A DNA stretch of 64,000 bases from Nicotiana tabacum (GCF_000715075.1 NC_134082.1:99240399-99304398), one strand, 5' to 3'; counted from the first letter of the stretch, positions 33,600 to 45,313 are shown. The notes: generated by a model not told the origin, from the letters alone. Made by a program: numbers and translations.

Positions 33600-34009
33600 A
33601 AAGAGACGTCGCCTAAGTCACACTCTTTTTCCCTCACCCGGGTTTTGTCCCAATCGGATTTTCTCGGGGAGGTTTTTAATGAGGCGATGAGGAAGACGTC
33701 TCGAGGTCCGAAGTATTGTTCATTGCCCCGCATGCTGACATCATCTCTAGGCCGAGCAATGAAGGGACTAAGTATAAAGAATCTCCATTGTATGTATGAA
33801 GTCGGTATGTATCACCATTGTAAATATAAAGAATCTCCATTGTATGCACGAAATCGACATATCTCACCATTGTACGCACGAAGTCAACATATATCTCCGA
33901 CATGAATATTGCCACTCCATTATGTATACGAAATCAACACGCTTATCCAATGCATAAATAAAATCGGCATATGCAACACTCTAGCAAATACAATAGAATG
34001 TCGTCCTCA
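33600..34009 (+). other. Tat 3' noncoding region with short repeats
   Basis: After the integrase stop comes noncoding DNA including GTTTTGTCCCAATCGG, typical of Tat 3' regions. From 33780 to 33930, diverged short repeats with ATCTCCATTGTATG and ATCACCATTGTA words recur every 30-55 bp. Confidence 0.6.
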
Positions 34010-34350
34010 CGACGGGATACTACTTCGGCACCAGCTCAAAAGTAACATCCCAATAGCTAAGGCCATTATCAAAAAATGAGTTCGACATCATTCGAACCAC
34101 GACGGGATACTACTTCGGCACCAGCTCGAAAGTAACATCCCAATGGCTAAGGCCATCATCAAAAAATGAGTTCGACATCATTCCAACCACGACAGGATAC
34201 TACTTCAGCACCATCTCGAAAGTAACATCCCAATGGCTAAGGCCATCATCAAAAAATGAGTTTGACATCATTCGAACCACAACGGGATACTACTTCGACA
34301 CCAACTCAAAAGTAACATCCCGATGGTTAAGTCCATCGTCAAAGAAATTA
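34010..34350 (+). repeat. 90 bp tandem repeat in Tat 3' region
   Basis: Nearly four copies. The word 'gacgggatactacttc' or variants start at 34011, 34101, 34191 and 34281, exactly 90 bp apart. Copies are more than 90% alike by eye except the last. Confidence 0.92.
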
Positions 34351-34546
34351 ATTTGAATTCACTCAAAACACAACATGCTTAAATATTTTGCAAAGGTTCG
34401 GAATAATATGAATGCAGCAAAGGTTACCACCGAATCGACGAAATAATTTTTCATTACAGCAAAAATATTACAAGTACATGTCTTTACAAAGGGCTCAAAG
34501 ATGCCCTTACAAAAGCTGCGAAGCAAAAATAAATACAAACCAAATA

Positions 34547-34719
34547 CTACACATCATTTCCGGTGGCATACACGTCTTCGTACCAAGAGTCGGAGGCAAG
34601 TCTGTTCGCATCATCAGAATTAATATCATCCCCGTCAGGCATGAGAGGATCGTACCCGCATGCCTTACAAGTTGCACGGGCCTTGGCATACACATCCTGA
34701 AGCTATACTTCAGACGCCC
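34547..34719 (-). pseudogene. antisense ORF remnant of Tat element
   Basis: On the minus strand, opposite to gag-pol, a frame ends at the stop 34547-34549 and reads back through NDVYATG-type acidic sequence: LQDVYAKARATCKACGYDP, then LMPDGDDINSDDANRLASDS and WYEDVYATGNDV. One in-frame stop lies near 34705. The Athila LTR at 34722 cuts off the rest. Tat-clade elements are known to carry extra, often antisense, ORFs in this position. I infer this is the C-terminal end of one. Function unknown. Confidence 0.6.
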
Positions 34720-34928
34720 TCTGATAACTAGGGATTTTACTATATTTTATACTCCTTCTTGCTTAAATTTTGATTAGAAATGTGTATAAAATAGTCCCAA
34801 AGGGCTCACAAGTTATGCTTGATTATAGGTTTGATCAACAAAGTGGCAAGATGTCAAAGATCAACCCAAAAAGGAGTGAAACTTGCACAAGTATCAAGGC
34901 AAAATAAAGTTCAGGCAAAACAAGGCCA

Positions 34929-35261
34929 GTGCGGCCGCACACCATTCTGTGTGGTCCGCACAAGCAAGGTTCAGAGAGTATGCAACTTAGGCAAATCAGG
35001 CACATATGGGATTTAATGCGGTCCGTATTGAAGTTACTGCGACCGCACCCGATTTAGTGCGATCCGCACAACCAAGGATCAGAGAGTTGCTATTTTTGAG
35101 ATTGAAGCCAATGCGGTCCTCGCTCCATTTCATGCAGACCGCACTAGGGTCCATCGCAGCTGCAGTCCATCCTGTGCGATCCGCATTGCCCCAGTTTAGA
35201 GAGTTCGATTTTCAAGTTTAGAGCCTTAGTGCGGCCGCACGTAATTTTGTGCGGTCCGCAC
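34929..35261 (+). repeat. palindrome array GTGCGGCCGCAC in LTR
   Basis: The 12-mer palindrome GTGCGGCCGCAC occurs at 34929-34940 and again at 35229-35240. Each is followed about 9 bases later by GTG(T/C)GGTCCGCAC (34949 and 35249). Between them lie diverged versions near 35018, 35040, 35112, 35137 and 35176, linked by TTCAGAGAGT-like words. Confidence 0.82.
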
Positions 35262-35302
35262 TAGCCCTGCAGGGGTATTTTTATCCAGATTTTTTAGCTT
35301 AG

Positions 35303-35310
35303 TATAAATA
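35303..35310 (+). promoter_or_regulatory. TATA box of Athila LTR
   Basis: TATAAATA at 35303, about 40 bp after the palindrome array, in the context TTAGTATAAATAGC. Confidence 0.7.
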
Positions 35311-36255
35311 GCTTCTTTTCCCATTTTTAGGCCATCAGATAGTTTTAGCTGAGAGCTACGCTCGTGTGTTCGAATATTTAAGCTATTTTGGGCAATTTTA
35401 TCTACATTTCAACATTAAATCTTCTTGTTTATCTTAGTAATTAATTAATATGAGTTTTTCTACATCTATTTCTTGCTTTTCTTCTTTAATTATGAGTAGC
35501 TAAACCCATAAGCTATGGTTGTGGCTCAACCCTAGTGTGGGTAATTGATGGGTCTTATGTTTTAGGGCTAGATTGACTATGGGTGTTTGATATTTAGGCT
35601 AATGTCATTGTTAATTGTTGAATTAGTGGTTGCAAACACTAGTTTGTGTTTAGTTGATTTGAGATCTTCTTGAGAAAGACAACTTGAGTCTCTAAAATTG
35701 GTTCAACAAGGAATTGGGGCGTACTCAAGAGATTAATAGCCCCAATTAAAGGGTTAAACCTCGAGAGAGTAATACCCAACTTGAACCTTCATTGCTTGTG
35801 CAAATTTGCATACCCAATTGGTCTTGAGAAAGTCAATTCGGGCAAAATCACTTGAACCACCAAGAGGTGTAGAGTGGGTATAATCGTGCAATGGTTATAT
35901 CATACTCCCCAAATATATCAATCATGCCTTAGACACAAGTATCCATCAATTGACCACCTAGGCGAAAGTCACTACCCTAGTGCCTTTTAAACCATTTGAA
36001 CAACCCGCAACATTTTACTCTTAGCTTATTCTAGTTTAATTTACCATTGTAGTTTCATAAAAGTAGAAGTAAAACAAAAAACCCAAAAATGTTTAGAAGT
36101 GTAATTTGGAACACATACCCAACTCTAAATTAGATAGATACCCGACTCCAACATCTAGCTCTCTGTGGAAATCGATCCCGACCCTAAATCGGGTAAAAGC
36201 TACTTCGACCCTCTTTCGCTACTCAATAGTAGTGCAGGGTAGGATTCGATCACTT

Positions 36256-36275
36256 TTTGGCACCGTTGTCGGGGA
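36256..36275 (+). other. primer binding site of Athila element
   Basis: TTTGGCACCGTTGTCGGGGA lies 3 bases after the LTR, the standard Athila/Tat primer context. Confidence 0.85.
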
Positions 36276-36368
36276 GCTAACGGTTTTGACTATCTATTTA
36301 AATAGTTTTGTTTATTGTTCTTCTTTCCTTCTTTGTTACTAGTTTGTTTGTCACAACTCAGGTACCAA

Positions 36369-38621
36369 ATGGCAGCGAACAACGCAAATGACCCTCTTGG
36401 AAATGTGATTGCGGGGGAGGAGGTAGACGATGTCGGAGATGATGAGGTGCCTCTTGTACCTCAAGGACAATGTAGAGGCCGTCAGGCTAATGCTAATATT
36501 AATGACAATATTCCAGACCCTCCTCTGCCACCTCCAAGAGTGGCTCTTAGAGTGCTTCCGAACCAAGGCTATGCAAGTGCTATTATCCCACACCGAATCC
36601 GGGCGGGCAATTTTCAAATATCCAATGTGATGTTGACCTTAATAGAGTAATGCGGGTACTTCACAGGCACTGCAAATCAAAATGCTTACAAACATCTCAA
36701 GGGGTTCGTGGATACATGTTGGGGGAGCAAGCAAACTAATGTGTCTGAAGATGCTCTTAGGTTGAGACTCTTCCCATTATCACTTAGAGAGAAGGCATTG
36801 GATTGGCTCGAGCGACTTACCAACCATTCCATCACTACTTAGGATGAGTTGGCGGACAAGTTCATTGCAGAATTTGTCTCACCAGGGCATATGGCTGCAT
36901 TGAGAGATGAGATCTTGGCATTCAAGCAAGAGCCCACGAAACCTTTGCATGAGATTTGGGAGCATTATAGAACAATGGTGAAGGAATGCCCCAACAATGA
37001 TATGACTGAGGCGATGATTCAACAAACCTTCTACCGGGGCATTAATACAACAAACCAATGCATAGTGAACCAACTTGCTGGGGGCAACTTTATCAAGCTG
37101 TCGTATGATGAGGCTTGTGACATTCTTGACGAGATGGCTGACACTCCTTCCGCTTGGCAAAGTAGAGCCAATGTGCCCTAGGGTGATCCCACGGTTATCC
37201 ATTTACACAAGGAATTACATGATCATGGGCAAGTTATATCTGAGTTGACACCTAAAATGAACCAACTAGCAAAGGCATAGTTGCAACAAGTTCAAAGTTT
37301 GCGCCAACTGAATGACATGGAGGGTGTTAACATGATTGTCAACAAAAGAAGACAAAGAGGGCAACTGAACCAAGGGAATTTAGAGCAATTCGATAATGAT
37401 TGTGGTGGATTTCAAAATGATGGTTATGATGAACAAAGTGTAGAGGTGCAATACGTGAATAATTATTAAGGCCAAAGAGGCAATTCTTCCAACCAACAAC
37501 AATGGATACCCCAAGGCAATTGGGGCAATCAACAACAAGGCAATGTATTGGGGAACAACAACCAAAACAACAACTGGGGAAATCAGAATAACAATCAAAG
37601 CAACCAAGGAAATTGGAATGGTAATAACAACAATTGGGGTGGTAATAACAATTAAGGTGGATGGAATAATGGAAACCAAGGAAACCGGGGGCAAGGCTTT
37701 CAAAGGCCCCCAGTGTACCAACAACCGAACAATCCGCCCCCATTTCCATCTCAAGGTCCTAGTTCTTCTAGCAATGATATGGGTAGAATTGAAATATTGT
37801 TCGAACAGATGATGAAGAAGAATGCGGATTCGGATGCTCAGTTGGCCTCCCACAATACCTCTATCAGAAACTTGGAGGTACAATTAGGCCAAATCTCACA
37901 GTCTTTAAATACTCACCCTAAGGATACACTACCAAGTGATACGATAGTGAACCCGAAGGGTAGGAACAATCATGTTATGGCGGTAACAACAAGAAGTGGG
38001 AGTGGCGGTGATGCCTCCAAACAAAAGCAAATTGTAGATGATGATGTTGAGTTGCAAGAAGATGAAGTTCCTTTGGTGGTTAAAAATGTGATTGATGAAA
38101 ATGTGAATGAAGAAGTGAGAATTGTTATTCAAGATGTCGAGGTGGAAACTCAAAATGATGTGAACCCGTCTAGGGATCACAAAATAGACATGTTGGAGCC
38201 GGTTGTGCCTAAAGCCAAGGCTCCTTTGCCAAGGCCACCTCTGCCTTATCCTCAAAGGTTCACGAAGCAGAAAAATAAAAATCAGTTTAAAAAGTTCATT
38301 GACATGATGAAGAGCTTATCCATCAATGTGCCTTTGGTGGAGGCTCTTGAACAATTGTCGGGCTACGCTAAATTCATGAAGGACTTGGTAACAAAGAAGC
38401 AATATATGGATTGTGAAACTATAAAGATGACTCACCAAGTTAGTGTAATAGTGCATTCAATGGCCCCAAAGCTTGAAGATCCCGGTGCTTTCACCATTCC
38501 TTGCACCATTGGGAGTGCGGATTTTGCTAAAGCTCTATGTGATTTGGGGGCTAGTATCAATTTGATGCCCTATTCCATTTTCAAGACTTTGGGTATTGGC
38601 AGCCAAGGCCGACTTCTATGA
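36369..38621 (+). pseudogene. Athila gag and start of protease
   Basis: Starts MAANNANDPLGN at 36369. Capsid motifs: LRLRLFPLSLREKALDWLE, DELADKFIAEF, LHEIWEHYRTMVKECPNN, QTFYRGI. An Asn/Gly/Gln-rich stretch follows (37490-37690), then a conserved gag tail (AVTTRSGSG, PLPYPQRFTKQKNKNQF) leading to protease with ALCDLGASINLMPYSIF at about 38530-38580. At least six in-frame stops occur, most as TAG/TAA where CAG/CAA fits. The protease keeps Asp but has Leu before Gly-Ala. Confidence 0.85.
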
Positions 38622-38643
38622 GATTACAAATGACAGATAGAAG

Positions 38644-40166
38644 ATGAAGAGACCATTGGGTATTATTGATGATGTGCTTGTCCGGGTGGACAAATTTATC
38701 TTGCCAGTTGACTTTGTGATCTTGGACTGCAAGGTGGACTATGAAGTTCCTATCATATTGGGAAGACCTTTCCTAGCTATGGGGAAGGCCTTAGTTGATG
38801 TGGAAGCAGGGGAACTCACCTTCCGGGTGGGTGATGAAAAGGTGGTCTTTCATGTGTGCAAATCAATGAAGCATCCCAACAGTACCAAGGTGTGCTCTTT
38901 TGTGGACCTTGTCATAGTAGTGATAATTGATGTCACCAGTGCAATGATCAATGTGGAGGACCCATTGGAGGCCGTATTGTTTAATCTTGATATCAATGAG
39001 GATGCAAGCCGAGTGGAGTGCGTGAATGCTTTACATGGAATGAGCTCTTACTCTTATGAGCCTAGGAAATTATCTTTGGATCTCGAGAATAGAAAGACTC
39101 CACCAACAAAACCTTCAATTGAGGAGCCTCCGGTGTTGGAGTTGAAACCGTTGCCTCCACACCTTAGGTATGAGTTCTTAGGCTCAAATTCTACTTTGCC
39201 AGTTATTCTTTCTTCTTGCCTTACTAACATGGAGGTTGATGCCACATTGGTGGTGCTTCAAAAGCGGAAAAAGGCAATTGGATGGACTTTAGCTGATATT
39301 CGGGGAATAAGCCCCGCATTCTGTATGCATAAGATTATTCTGGAATATGATGCAAAGCCCTCCTTGGAGCATCAAAGGAGGTTAAACGAGGCAATGCAAG
39401 AAGTTGTGAAAAAGGAAGTGATCAAGTGGTTGGATGTCGTGGTTGTGTACCCTATCTGTGATAGCTCTTGGATTTCATAGGTGCAATGTATACCGAAGAA
39501 GGGTGGCATGACCGTGGTTACAAATTCACAAAATGAGTTGATTCCTACAAGAACTGTTACCAGTTGGAGGGTATGCATGGACTACCGCAATTTGAATAAA
39601 GTGACCCGCAATGATCACTTTCCTTTGCCTTTTCTTGATCAGATGTTGGATAAACTTGTTGGGCAGGCGTTCTACTATTTCTTGGATGGGTATTCTGGGT
39701 ACAACCAAATCTTGATTGCTCCGGAAGATTAGGAGAAGACCACATTCACTTGTCCATATGACACTTTTTCCTTTTCTAGGATGCCTTTTGGGTTGTGTAA
39801 TGCATTGGCTACATTTCATCGGTGTATGATGGCCATTTTAACTGATATGGTGGAAGACATTTTGGAGGTGTTCATGGAAGACTTTAATATTGTGGGGGAT
39901 TTATTTGATGAGTGCTTGAAGAATCTTGATAGAGTTTTGGCCCGTTGTGAAAAAACCAATCTTGTCCTCAATTGGGAGAAATTCCACTTTATGGTGGAAG
40001 AAGGAATAGTTCTTGGGCATAAAATTTCGAAGCATGGTATTGAGGTAGATAAAGCAAAGATTGATGTAATCTCAAGGCTCCCTCCCCTACATCCGTCAAG
40101 GGAGTTCGAAGTTTTCTTGGGCATGCGGGGTTCTATCGGAGATTTATCAAAGACTTTTCGAAGGTA
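38644..40166 (+). pseudogene. Athila protease C-terminus and reverse transcriptase
   Basis: VPIILGRPFLAMGKALVDVE ends the protease. A spacer leads to RT with LNEAMQEVVKKEVIKWLD, VQCIPKKGGMTVVTN, RVCMDYRNLNKVTRNDHFPL, YSGYNQILIAPED, then TAG, and MPFGLCNALATFHRCM. The catalytic motif reads VFMEDFNIVGD, so the first of the two catalytic Asp is Glu. Stops lie at 39478-39480 and 39730-39732, with a frameshift near 40100. Confidence 0.86.
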
Positions 40167-40876
40167 GTGAATCCCTTGTGCAAGTTATTGGAAAAAGATG
40201 CTAAATTCGTGTTTGATGAAAAGTGTATGCACGCCTTTGAACTTCTCAAGCATAAGCTGACCACTACTCCTATCATTACCGCGCCTAATTGGAGCTTACC
40301 CTTTGATCTCATGTGTGATGTGAGCGATGTTGCAGTTGGGGCAGTTTTGGGTCAAAGAGTGAACAAAATATTTCATCCGGTGTACTATGCGAGCAAGACA
40401 ATGAATGATGCTCAAGTGAACTACACAGTGACTGAGAAAGAACTTTTGGCTATTGTATTCACAATGGAAAAATTCCGGTCGTATCTTATAGGTGCTAAGG
40501 TTATTATTCATACCGACCATGTCACGCTCTGGTACTTGATGACAAAGAAGGATTCCAAAGCTAGACTGATGCGATGGGTCTTGTTACTTCAAGAGTTTGA
40601 TTTGGAGATTGTGGACCGGAAGGGTAGTGAGAACCAAGTAGCGGACCATTTGTCCCGCTTGGAGGATGAGGGGAGTCCTCATGATGGCCTAGAGATCAAT
40701 GATTCATTTCCCGACGAACAACTCCTTTAAGTGTCGATGAATGATATGCCATGGTTTGCCGATGTTGCTAATTTCCTTGTGACTGGTATAATCCCGTGTG
40801 AGCTCTCTTCTAACAAAAGGAAGAAGCTCAAGCAGGATAGTTTGGATTTCTATTGGGATGAGCCGTACTTGGTTGC
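40167..40876 (+). pseudogene. Athila RNase H, truncated before integrase
   Basis: An open stretch of 187 codons holds RNase H with [28 protein letters not shown] and [10 protein letters not shown], keeping the Asp-Glu-Asp positions, then [16 protein letters not shown] at 40728-40730 interrupts the linker. MPWFADVANFLVTG and DFYWDEPYL follow before the match ends at about 40876. Confidence 0.87.
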
Positions 40877-43238
40877 CATGTTAGTATCATAGACTCCTAA
40901 TGTACTTGATTAACACTAAGTGACATGACTAATTATGTAGTCCCATGTCCTCAACATGACTACTATATCTTATTACTATTCTAACTTCAAGCATGATTCC
41001 CTTTTTAACACTTTGAAGTAGTAATTGTTTGTGTTCTGAAGGCCAATCAGCCCCTACTTGTTCTTTGTACTTTCTGGTCTATATGCATCTCTTCTCAGCC
41101 ATGTTTATGTGTTTTTGATTTAGGCTCTCTATGTCCCCAACCCCTTACTTCCCTGCTTGTGAATGTTGAGATGATACTGTTCTTTGAATTTGTTCTGTGT
41201 GTGCTGTCTTGTTCTAGGTTGTTATTGTTCCTATCCCCTTCTCCTTTCAAAACTATTTTCCCTAGGCAACTCTTCTGTTGTTTTGCAAACTTATTTCAAA
41301 CATGCTTTGACAAAACTGTTTCCAACTCAACCCTTTTAAAACTATGCCAAGCACTCTCACATGTACTCTTAGACCACTAGGTTCTGCCCCTTTTGTGTGA
41401 GCCTTTCCTTGGGACCCTTGAGCTCCCTCCGAACTTGGACACACTAAACTGGCCTTTTCACACTACACTTACTCTGTCTTGGCTATGAAATCTGGGTGTG
41501 AGCACTGCTCGAGATCCCTTGAGGTTCTTAGGGAACTCTGACACGCCCGAAAATGAGAAAGACTATGGAACAATCTCGGCACTTGAAGTGATTTATTACA
41601 TAACTCAGAGAGGAAGTCCTAATCAGGCTCCCTATAGTGTAACTTCTTATTTTTCATTTCTACTTATGTAATTCATTTCAATGTTGGTCTGTAATAACCT
41701 GTTGTAAACAAGTATTGGGGTGGCTAGTGAAAAGGGATGGGGTAAATATGCATGTTATAGTTGCTAAGGGTAGAAAAATGTTATTAGGTTTATATTCCTA
41801 AGTGCGCAATGGAAACCATGCTTAGGATTCATACACGCATTAGAAATCATGCTCTTAGGTCTCCATGTTTATTGTTTCAGCATGTGCATACTTACAAAAT
41901 CATGTGTTAAAATTTGCTAATAACTAGCACTTTACTATTATGTTATGCGCTGCCATGTACACTTAAAGATCTTGCCTTAGGATAAAAACAATGCTAATAA
42001 ACTGGTCATTTCCATATCTTCTGCATATTTTGAAGGTATGTAATACTTATGCATTTAGAAATCCTGTTTAGGTCCTGCATATACATTATTATGCATTTTT
42101 GTGCATTAGATATCATGATTTTAGGATCGCATTCACATCCGCTTAGGCATCTCTAGTGCTGGTAATAATTTCAAAATTCTGAACATTTGGAACAACATAT
42201 TTAGTAATATAATTCAAATGGCCTTCCCTAAGTAACCCTGATAACCGGAGCACTGTTTTACACCTAGGCAAGCCTTAGGTATTAAATTTGTCAAAACTGG
42301 AAACATGCTTCTTTATGCTGCTTTATCAACTATTAAAATCAGTAGGCAAGCCTGATTCGGACTTCTTTTCTGAGTCATGTAATAAATCTGATTTTGCTGT
42401 TGTCACTTAGATACCATGCATAGGGTCTGAATTTATACCTTAATTGTGTATGAATCATGTTGTTTATGTGCATTGTATGTGCAGGTATATTTGAGCCTTT
42501 CATTTGTCTTCCATGCTCCCTTTAATTAAAGTCCTACTTGTTATTGTATGTTGCCTTAGTATTTTGCCTTTAAACTTAAGGGCTTGCCTAGAACTTCCCC
42601 CTTTTATAGGATAAGAGTCCTAAATTCCTCCGGGACTGATAGGAAGGGACGGGTAACAACATGCAATAGGGGTTGAGACCAAGCCTCGCTTTAATTACCT
42701 TCACGGGGCGGGAAAAGGTAAATATGGATATGACGACCGGTGCGTTAATACCAGATGTAGCCCCTCTCTGAGGAGTGTCATACCGGGCATTGCATTGATG
42801 TGATCCATATTATAAGCAAACCTAGGACACCCCCTTTTACATTCCCAAGTATGTTTAGATTGCAATTCTTTTCAAAATCTTGCCTTTTATTTGTCCTTTT
42901 TCAAACACTTGTGTGTCCATACTTAAATCTCCTACTATTTGAGTCATGCTTGTTTGTTTGCTACTTGTACATATTTACAAAAATTGTTTGGCCGGGAACC
43001 ACACTAGTGGATCTTGAGGGGTGCCTAACACCTTCCCCTTGGGATAATTTCAAGCTCTTACCCTATCTCTGGTTACCAAACGTAGTTATAAATGAACCCT
43101 ATAGGTGCCCTAACGCACCTTAAATCGTTAGGAGGCGACTCTTCAAAATTGCAAACCCCCTTTTCAAAAGGAAAGAGTTGTCTCATAACCAAAAATGTCA
43201 TGAACCTGATTCCGCAAAGGAAAAAGGGAGCGCGACAC
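40877..43238 (+). mobile_element. Ogre/Tat-like LTR, probable solo or truncated
   Basis: About 2.36 kb of noncoding DNA. The right end is sharp (GGGAGCGCGACA at 43238, then copia RNase H codons). It shares with 1-1511 the order of landmarks before the end: a 'gtgcctaacaccttcc' segment, a 'ggcgactct' segment and a final GACA. Around 42640-42800 it has GACTGATAGGAAGGGACGGG, typical of Solanaceae Ogre-like LTRs from memory. The left edge, near 40877, is set by the end of Athila similarity. The sequence on its two sides belongs to different elements, so it is not a simple solo insertion. Confidence 0.5.
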
Positions 43239-43569
43239 TGAGGCTGAATATGTTGTTGCTGCCTCTTGTTGTGCTTAATTGATGTGGATCAAAAAATAGC
43301 TGATAGATTTTGGCATTGAAGTTGGGTGCATTCCTATCTTTTGTGATAACACTAGTGCTATAAGTATGACAAAGAACCCAGTACATCATAAGAGGACTAA
43401 GCACATAGATGTTAGACATCACTTCTTAAGGGACAACAATGAGAAAGGATTGATTACCATAGAATTCTGTGCTACTGATAAACAAATTGATGACATCTTT
43501 ACTAAAACACTGGGTAGAGAAAGCTTTGAAAGGAACAAGTTAGAATTATGGAAGATTAAGATCACCTAA
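43239..43569 (+). pseudogene. SIRE-type copia RNase H fragment
   Basis: Reads EAEYVVAASCCA, stop, LMWIKK, stop, LIDFGIEVGCIPIFCDNTSA, NPVHHKRTKHIDVRHHFLRD and FTKTLGRESFERNKLELWKI to a stop at 43569. The two stops are TAA and TAG where CAA and CAG fit. The wording near the C-terminus is that of the SIRE/Sirevirus group. Only the last third of RNase H is left. Confidence 0.82.
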
Positions 43570-43935
43570 TGGGATCAGCTCAGAATGCACAATGAAAAAA
43601 ATTTGAAAAAAAATATATTTGGCTAGGAAATCTGGAACTTGTGTAAATATCTAGATTAATTTTTACTCAGCTTCATACTGTAAATAGTATACTCCTGTGA
43701 CATGTGTTAATATGACTCACTGATCTCTAACAAAATTTTCTCTATTGTGGTAAATTGAGGCATGATCAAGAGAATTTTAAATGAAGAACCTGGTTCATCA
43801 GTATTGGTTCATCTGAATGCCAAGGTATATTTTTTATACTCTGGATAATTAGAAATATAAATATTTAAATCATGACCAAATCCTACCATTGTTCAACACA
43901 TTAGAGAATCCTATCCATTTGTTTTTGAACTAGTT
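43570..43935 (+). other. noncoding flank of SIRE fragment
   Basis: Probably the downstream region of the SIRE element. No env-like frame is seen. It is cut by the minus-strand Athila LTR that begins at 43936. Confidence 0.4.
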
Positions 43936-45313
43936 TGACGAGGCCAATGTGTATAGGATTTTTATGCTCGTGCTTTGTAAAATTCTAGTATAGTTTATGA
44001 TATCATCCCATAGAGATTGGAACATCTATGCTACAGACTTTTAATATTTCAACTACTATTTGAGAGAATCAGATTGATGAAAAGTTTGTGAAATTAAAAC
44101 TTGTTAAATACTTAACAAAATTAAACAACTTTTGAAAGATTTGTGATTTAAAAGAGTTGAGAATCGTTAAATTCACTTGATAATATATTATAATAAAATC
44201 ACACTTTCTACATGTATTTCTCTAAAGGATAATTGCTTATTTCTAATACAATTATATCTTATCTCACCAAGAATTAATCAACTAATAACACTCTGTGAGG
44301 TTATGTAATTAATTCAGTTAAAACTAATGACAGTTAAATCGAAATATCTTCTGGTCTGAATTGTGCTAAAGATAGTAAAAACTTCATGAGAATATTTTTA
44401 CTAAATCAATACTCATGTGACTACATTAAAATTGAGGTAAGCAAGATTAAAGACTTTTAATAATAGCTTACTAATAATTACTCTCACTTCACTATTTTAT
44501 TCAATAGTTACTATATATTAATTTTGCTCCGTGAGAATTACAAAATTAATATAAGAGTAACTTAAAGATCAAATATATAGAAGTGATAACAATTATTAGT
44601 TAAAACTATTATTATAGCACAGTATAAAATATAAATAGAAAGTTCCAAACCAAGAATGTATTAAAACTGAGATAGTATTATAATATATATATCAAGCTTC
44701 ATCAACTATCCCAACAAAAACAAATTACTCCATTATGAAGTAAGAAAAAATTAATTTAGGAACAAATAACTTATGAAGAAATATTATTATTCTAAAAGAA
44801 AGACAACTAGTAGAAAATACTAAAGAAAAGAGAGACCAAAGAATAGTTCTCTCTCGTAAGACTCTATGTCTTCTCTTCAAAATTCACACTCTATTTATAG
44901 AGTTTTCTTGCCTAAGGTTCTCCATAGTTGCAACTATGGAAATTGTAATTGCAAATATGGAAATTGTAATTGCAACTATGAAAATTATAGGTGCAACTAC
45001 AACTTTGCCAAATGAGTTCCATTCTGCAGAGGAAGAACCATAGTTTCAACTATACTTTGCTAGTTGCAACTATGTAATTTGCTTCATGAATTCCAATTTC
45101 CATTGTCGCAACTATGGTGCTATTTTTGCTTCTTCATTCCCGGATGACTACTCAATTCTCACTCTTTTTTGCTTCTTTTCTTTAATTTTCATAAGCTCTT
45201 CCTCCTGCGAAGTATGTTAGAAAATATGGGAGAACATGGTATATTTATTCATGTTTTATTTAAAATCTTTAATATTTAACATATAAAAATATATGAATAA
45301 ATTAAACCCATCA
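43936..45313 (-). repeat. 3' LTR of minus-strand Athila element
   Basis: On the plus strand it runs TGACGAGGCC ... AAACCCATCA (minus: TGATGGGTTT ... GGCCTCGTCA). The first ~705 bp match 55996-56732 closely, apart from small insertions and deletions. 1,378 bp in all, AT-rich and noncoding, with repeated CTATGGAAATTGTAATTGCAA words near 44930-44990. Confidence 0.88.

Larger units (their letters stand above)
27819..34721 (+). mobile_element. Tat-type Ty3/gypsy retrotransposon, 3' LTR missing
   Basis: 5' LTR, TTTGGTGCCGTCTGTGG primer site, gag, protease remnant, RT, RNase H, a second archaeal-type RNase H, integrase, and a 3' region with 90 bp repeats and an antisense ORF. Dual RNase H plus a long repeat-bearing 3' region is characteristic of the Tat clade. 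It ends at 34721, where an Athila LTR starts. All coding regions are interrupted. Confidence 0.87.
34722..36252 (+). repeat. 5' LTR of Athila-type element
   Basis: 1,531 bp from TGATAACTAGGG to GATTCGATCA, ends forming the short inverted pair TGAT/ATCA. The primer site follows at 36256. U3 carries an array of GTGCGG-NCCGCAC palindromes (34929-35261) just before the TATA box. R/U5 is long and noncoding. Confidence 0.83.
34722..40876 (+). mobile_element. Athila-type Ty3/gypsy element, lacks integrase and 3' LTR
   Basis: 5' LTR (34722-36252), primer site, gag, protease, RT and RNase H in order. Similarity ends within the RNase H-integrase linker (DFYWDEPYL) near 40876. Integrase, any env-like region and the 3' LTR are missing. 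Numerous stops are present, largely at former Gln codons. Confidence 0.87.

Noticed and set aside
34010..34350. CRISPR-like or satellite array
   Set aside because: Units are contiguous with no unique spacers, there are fewer than four copies, and the context is a Tat 3' region in a plant genome.
43198..43422. Minus-strand 74-codon ORF near the SIRE fragment
   Set aside because: It overlaps the LTR end and runs antisense to the copia RNase H frame.
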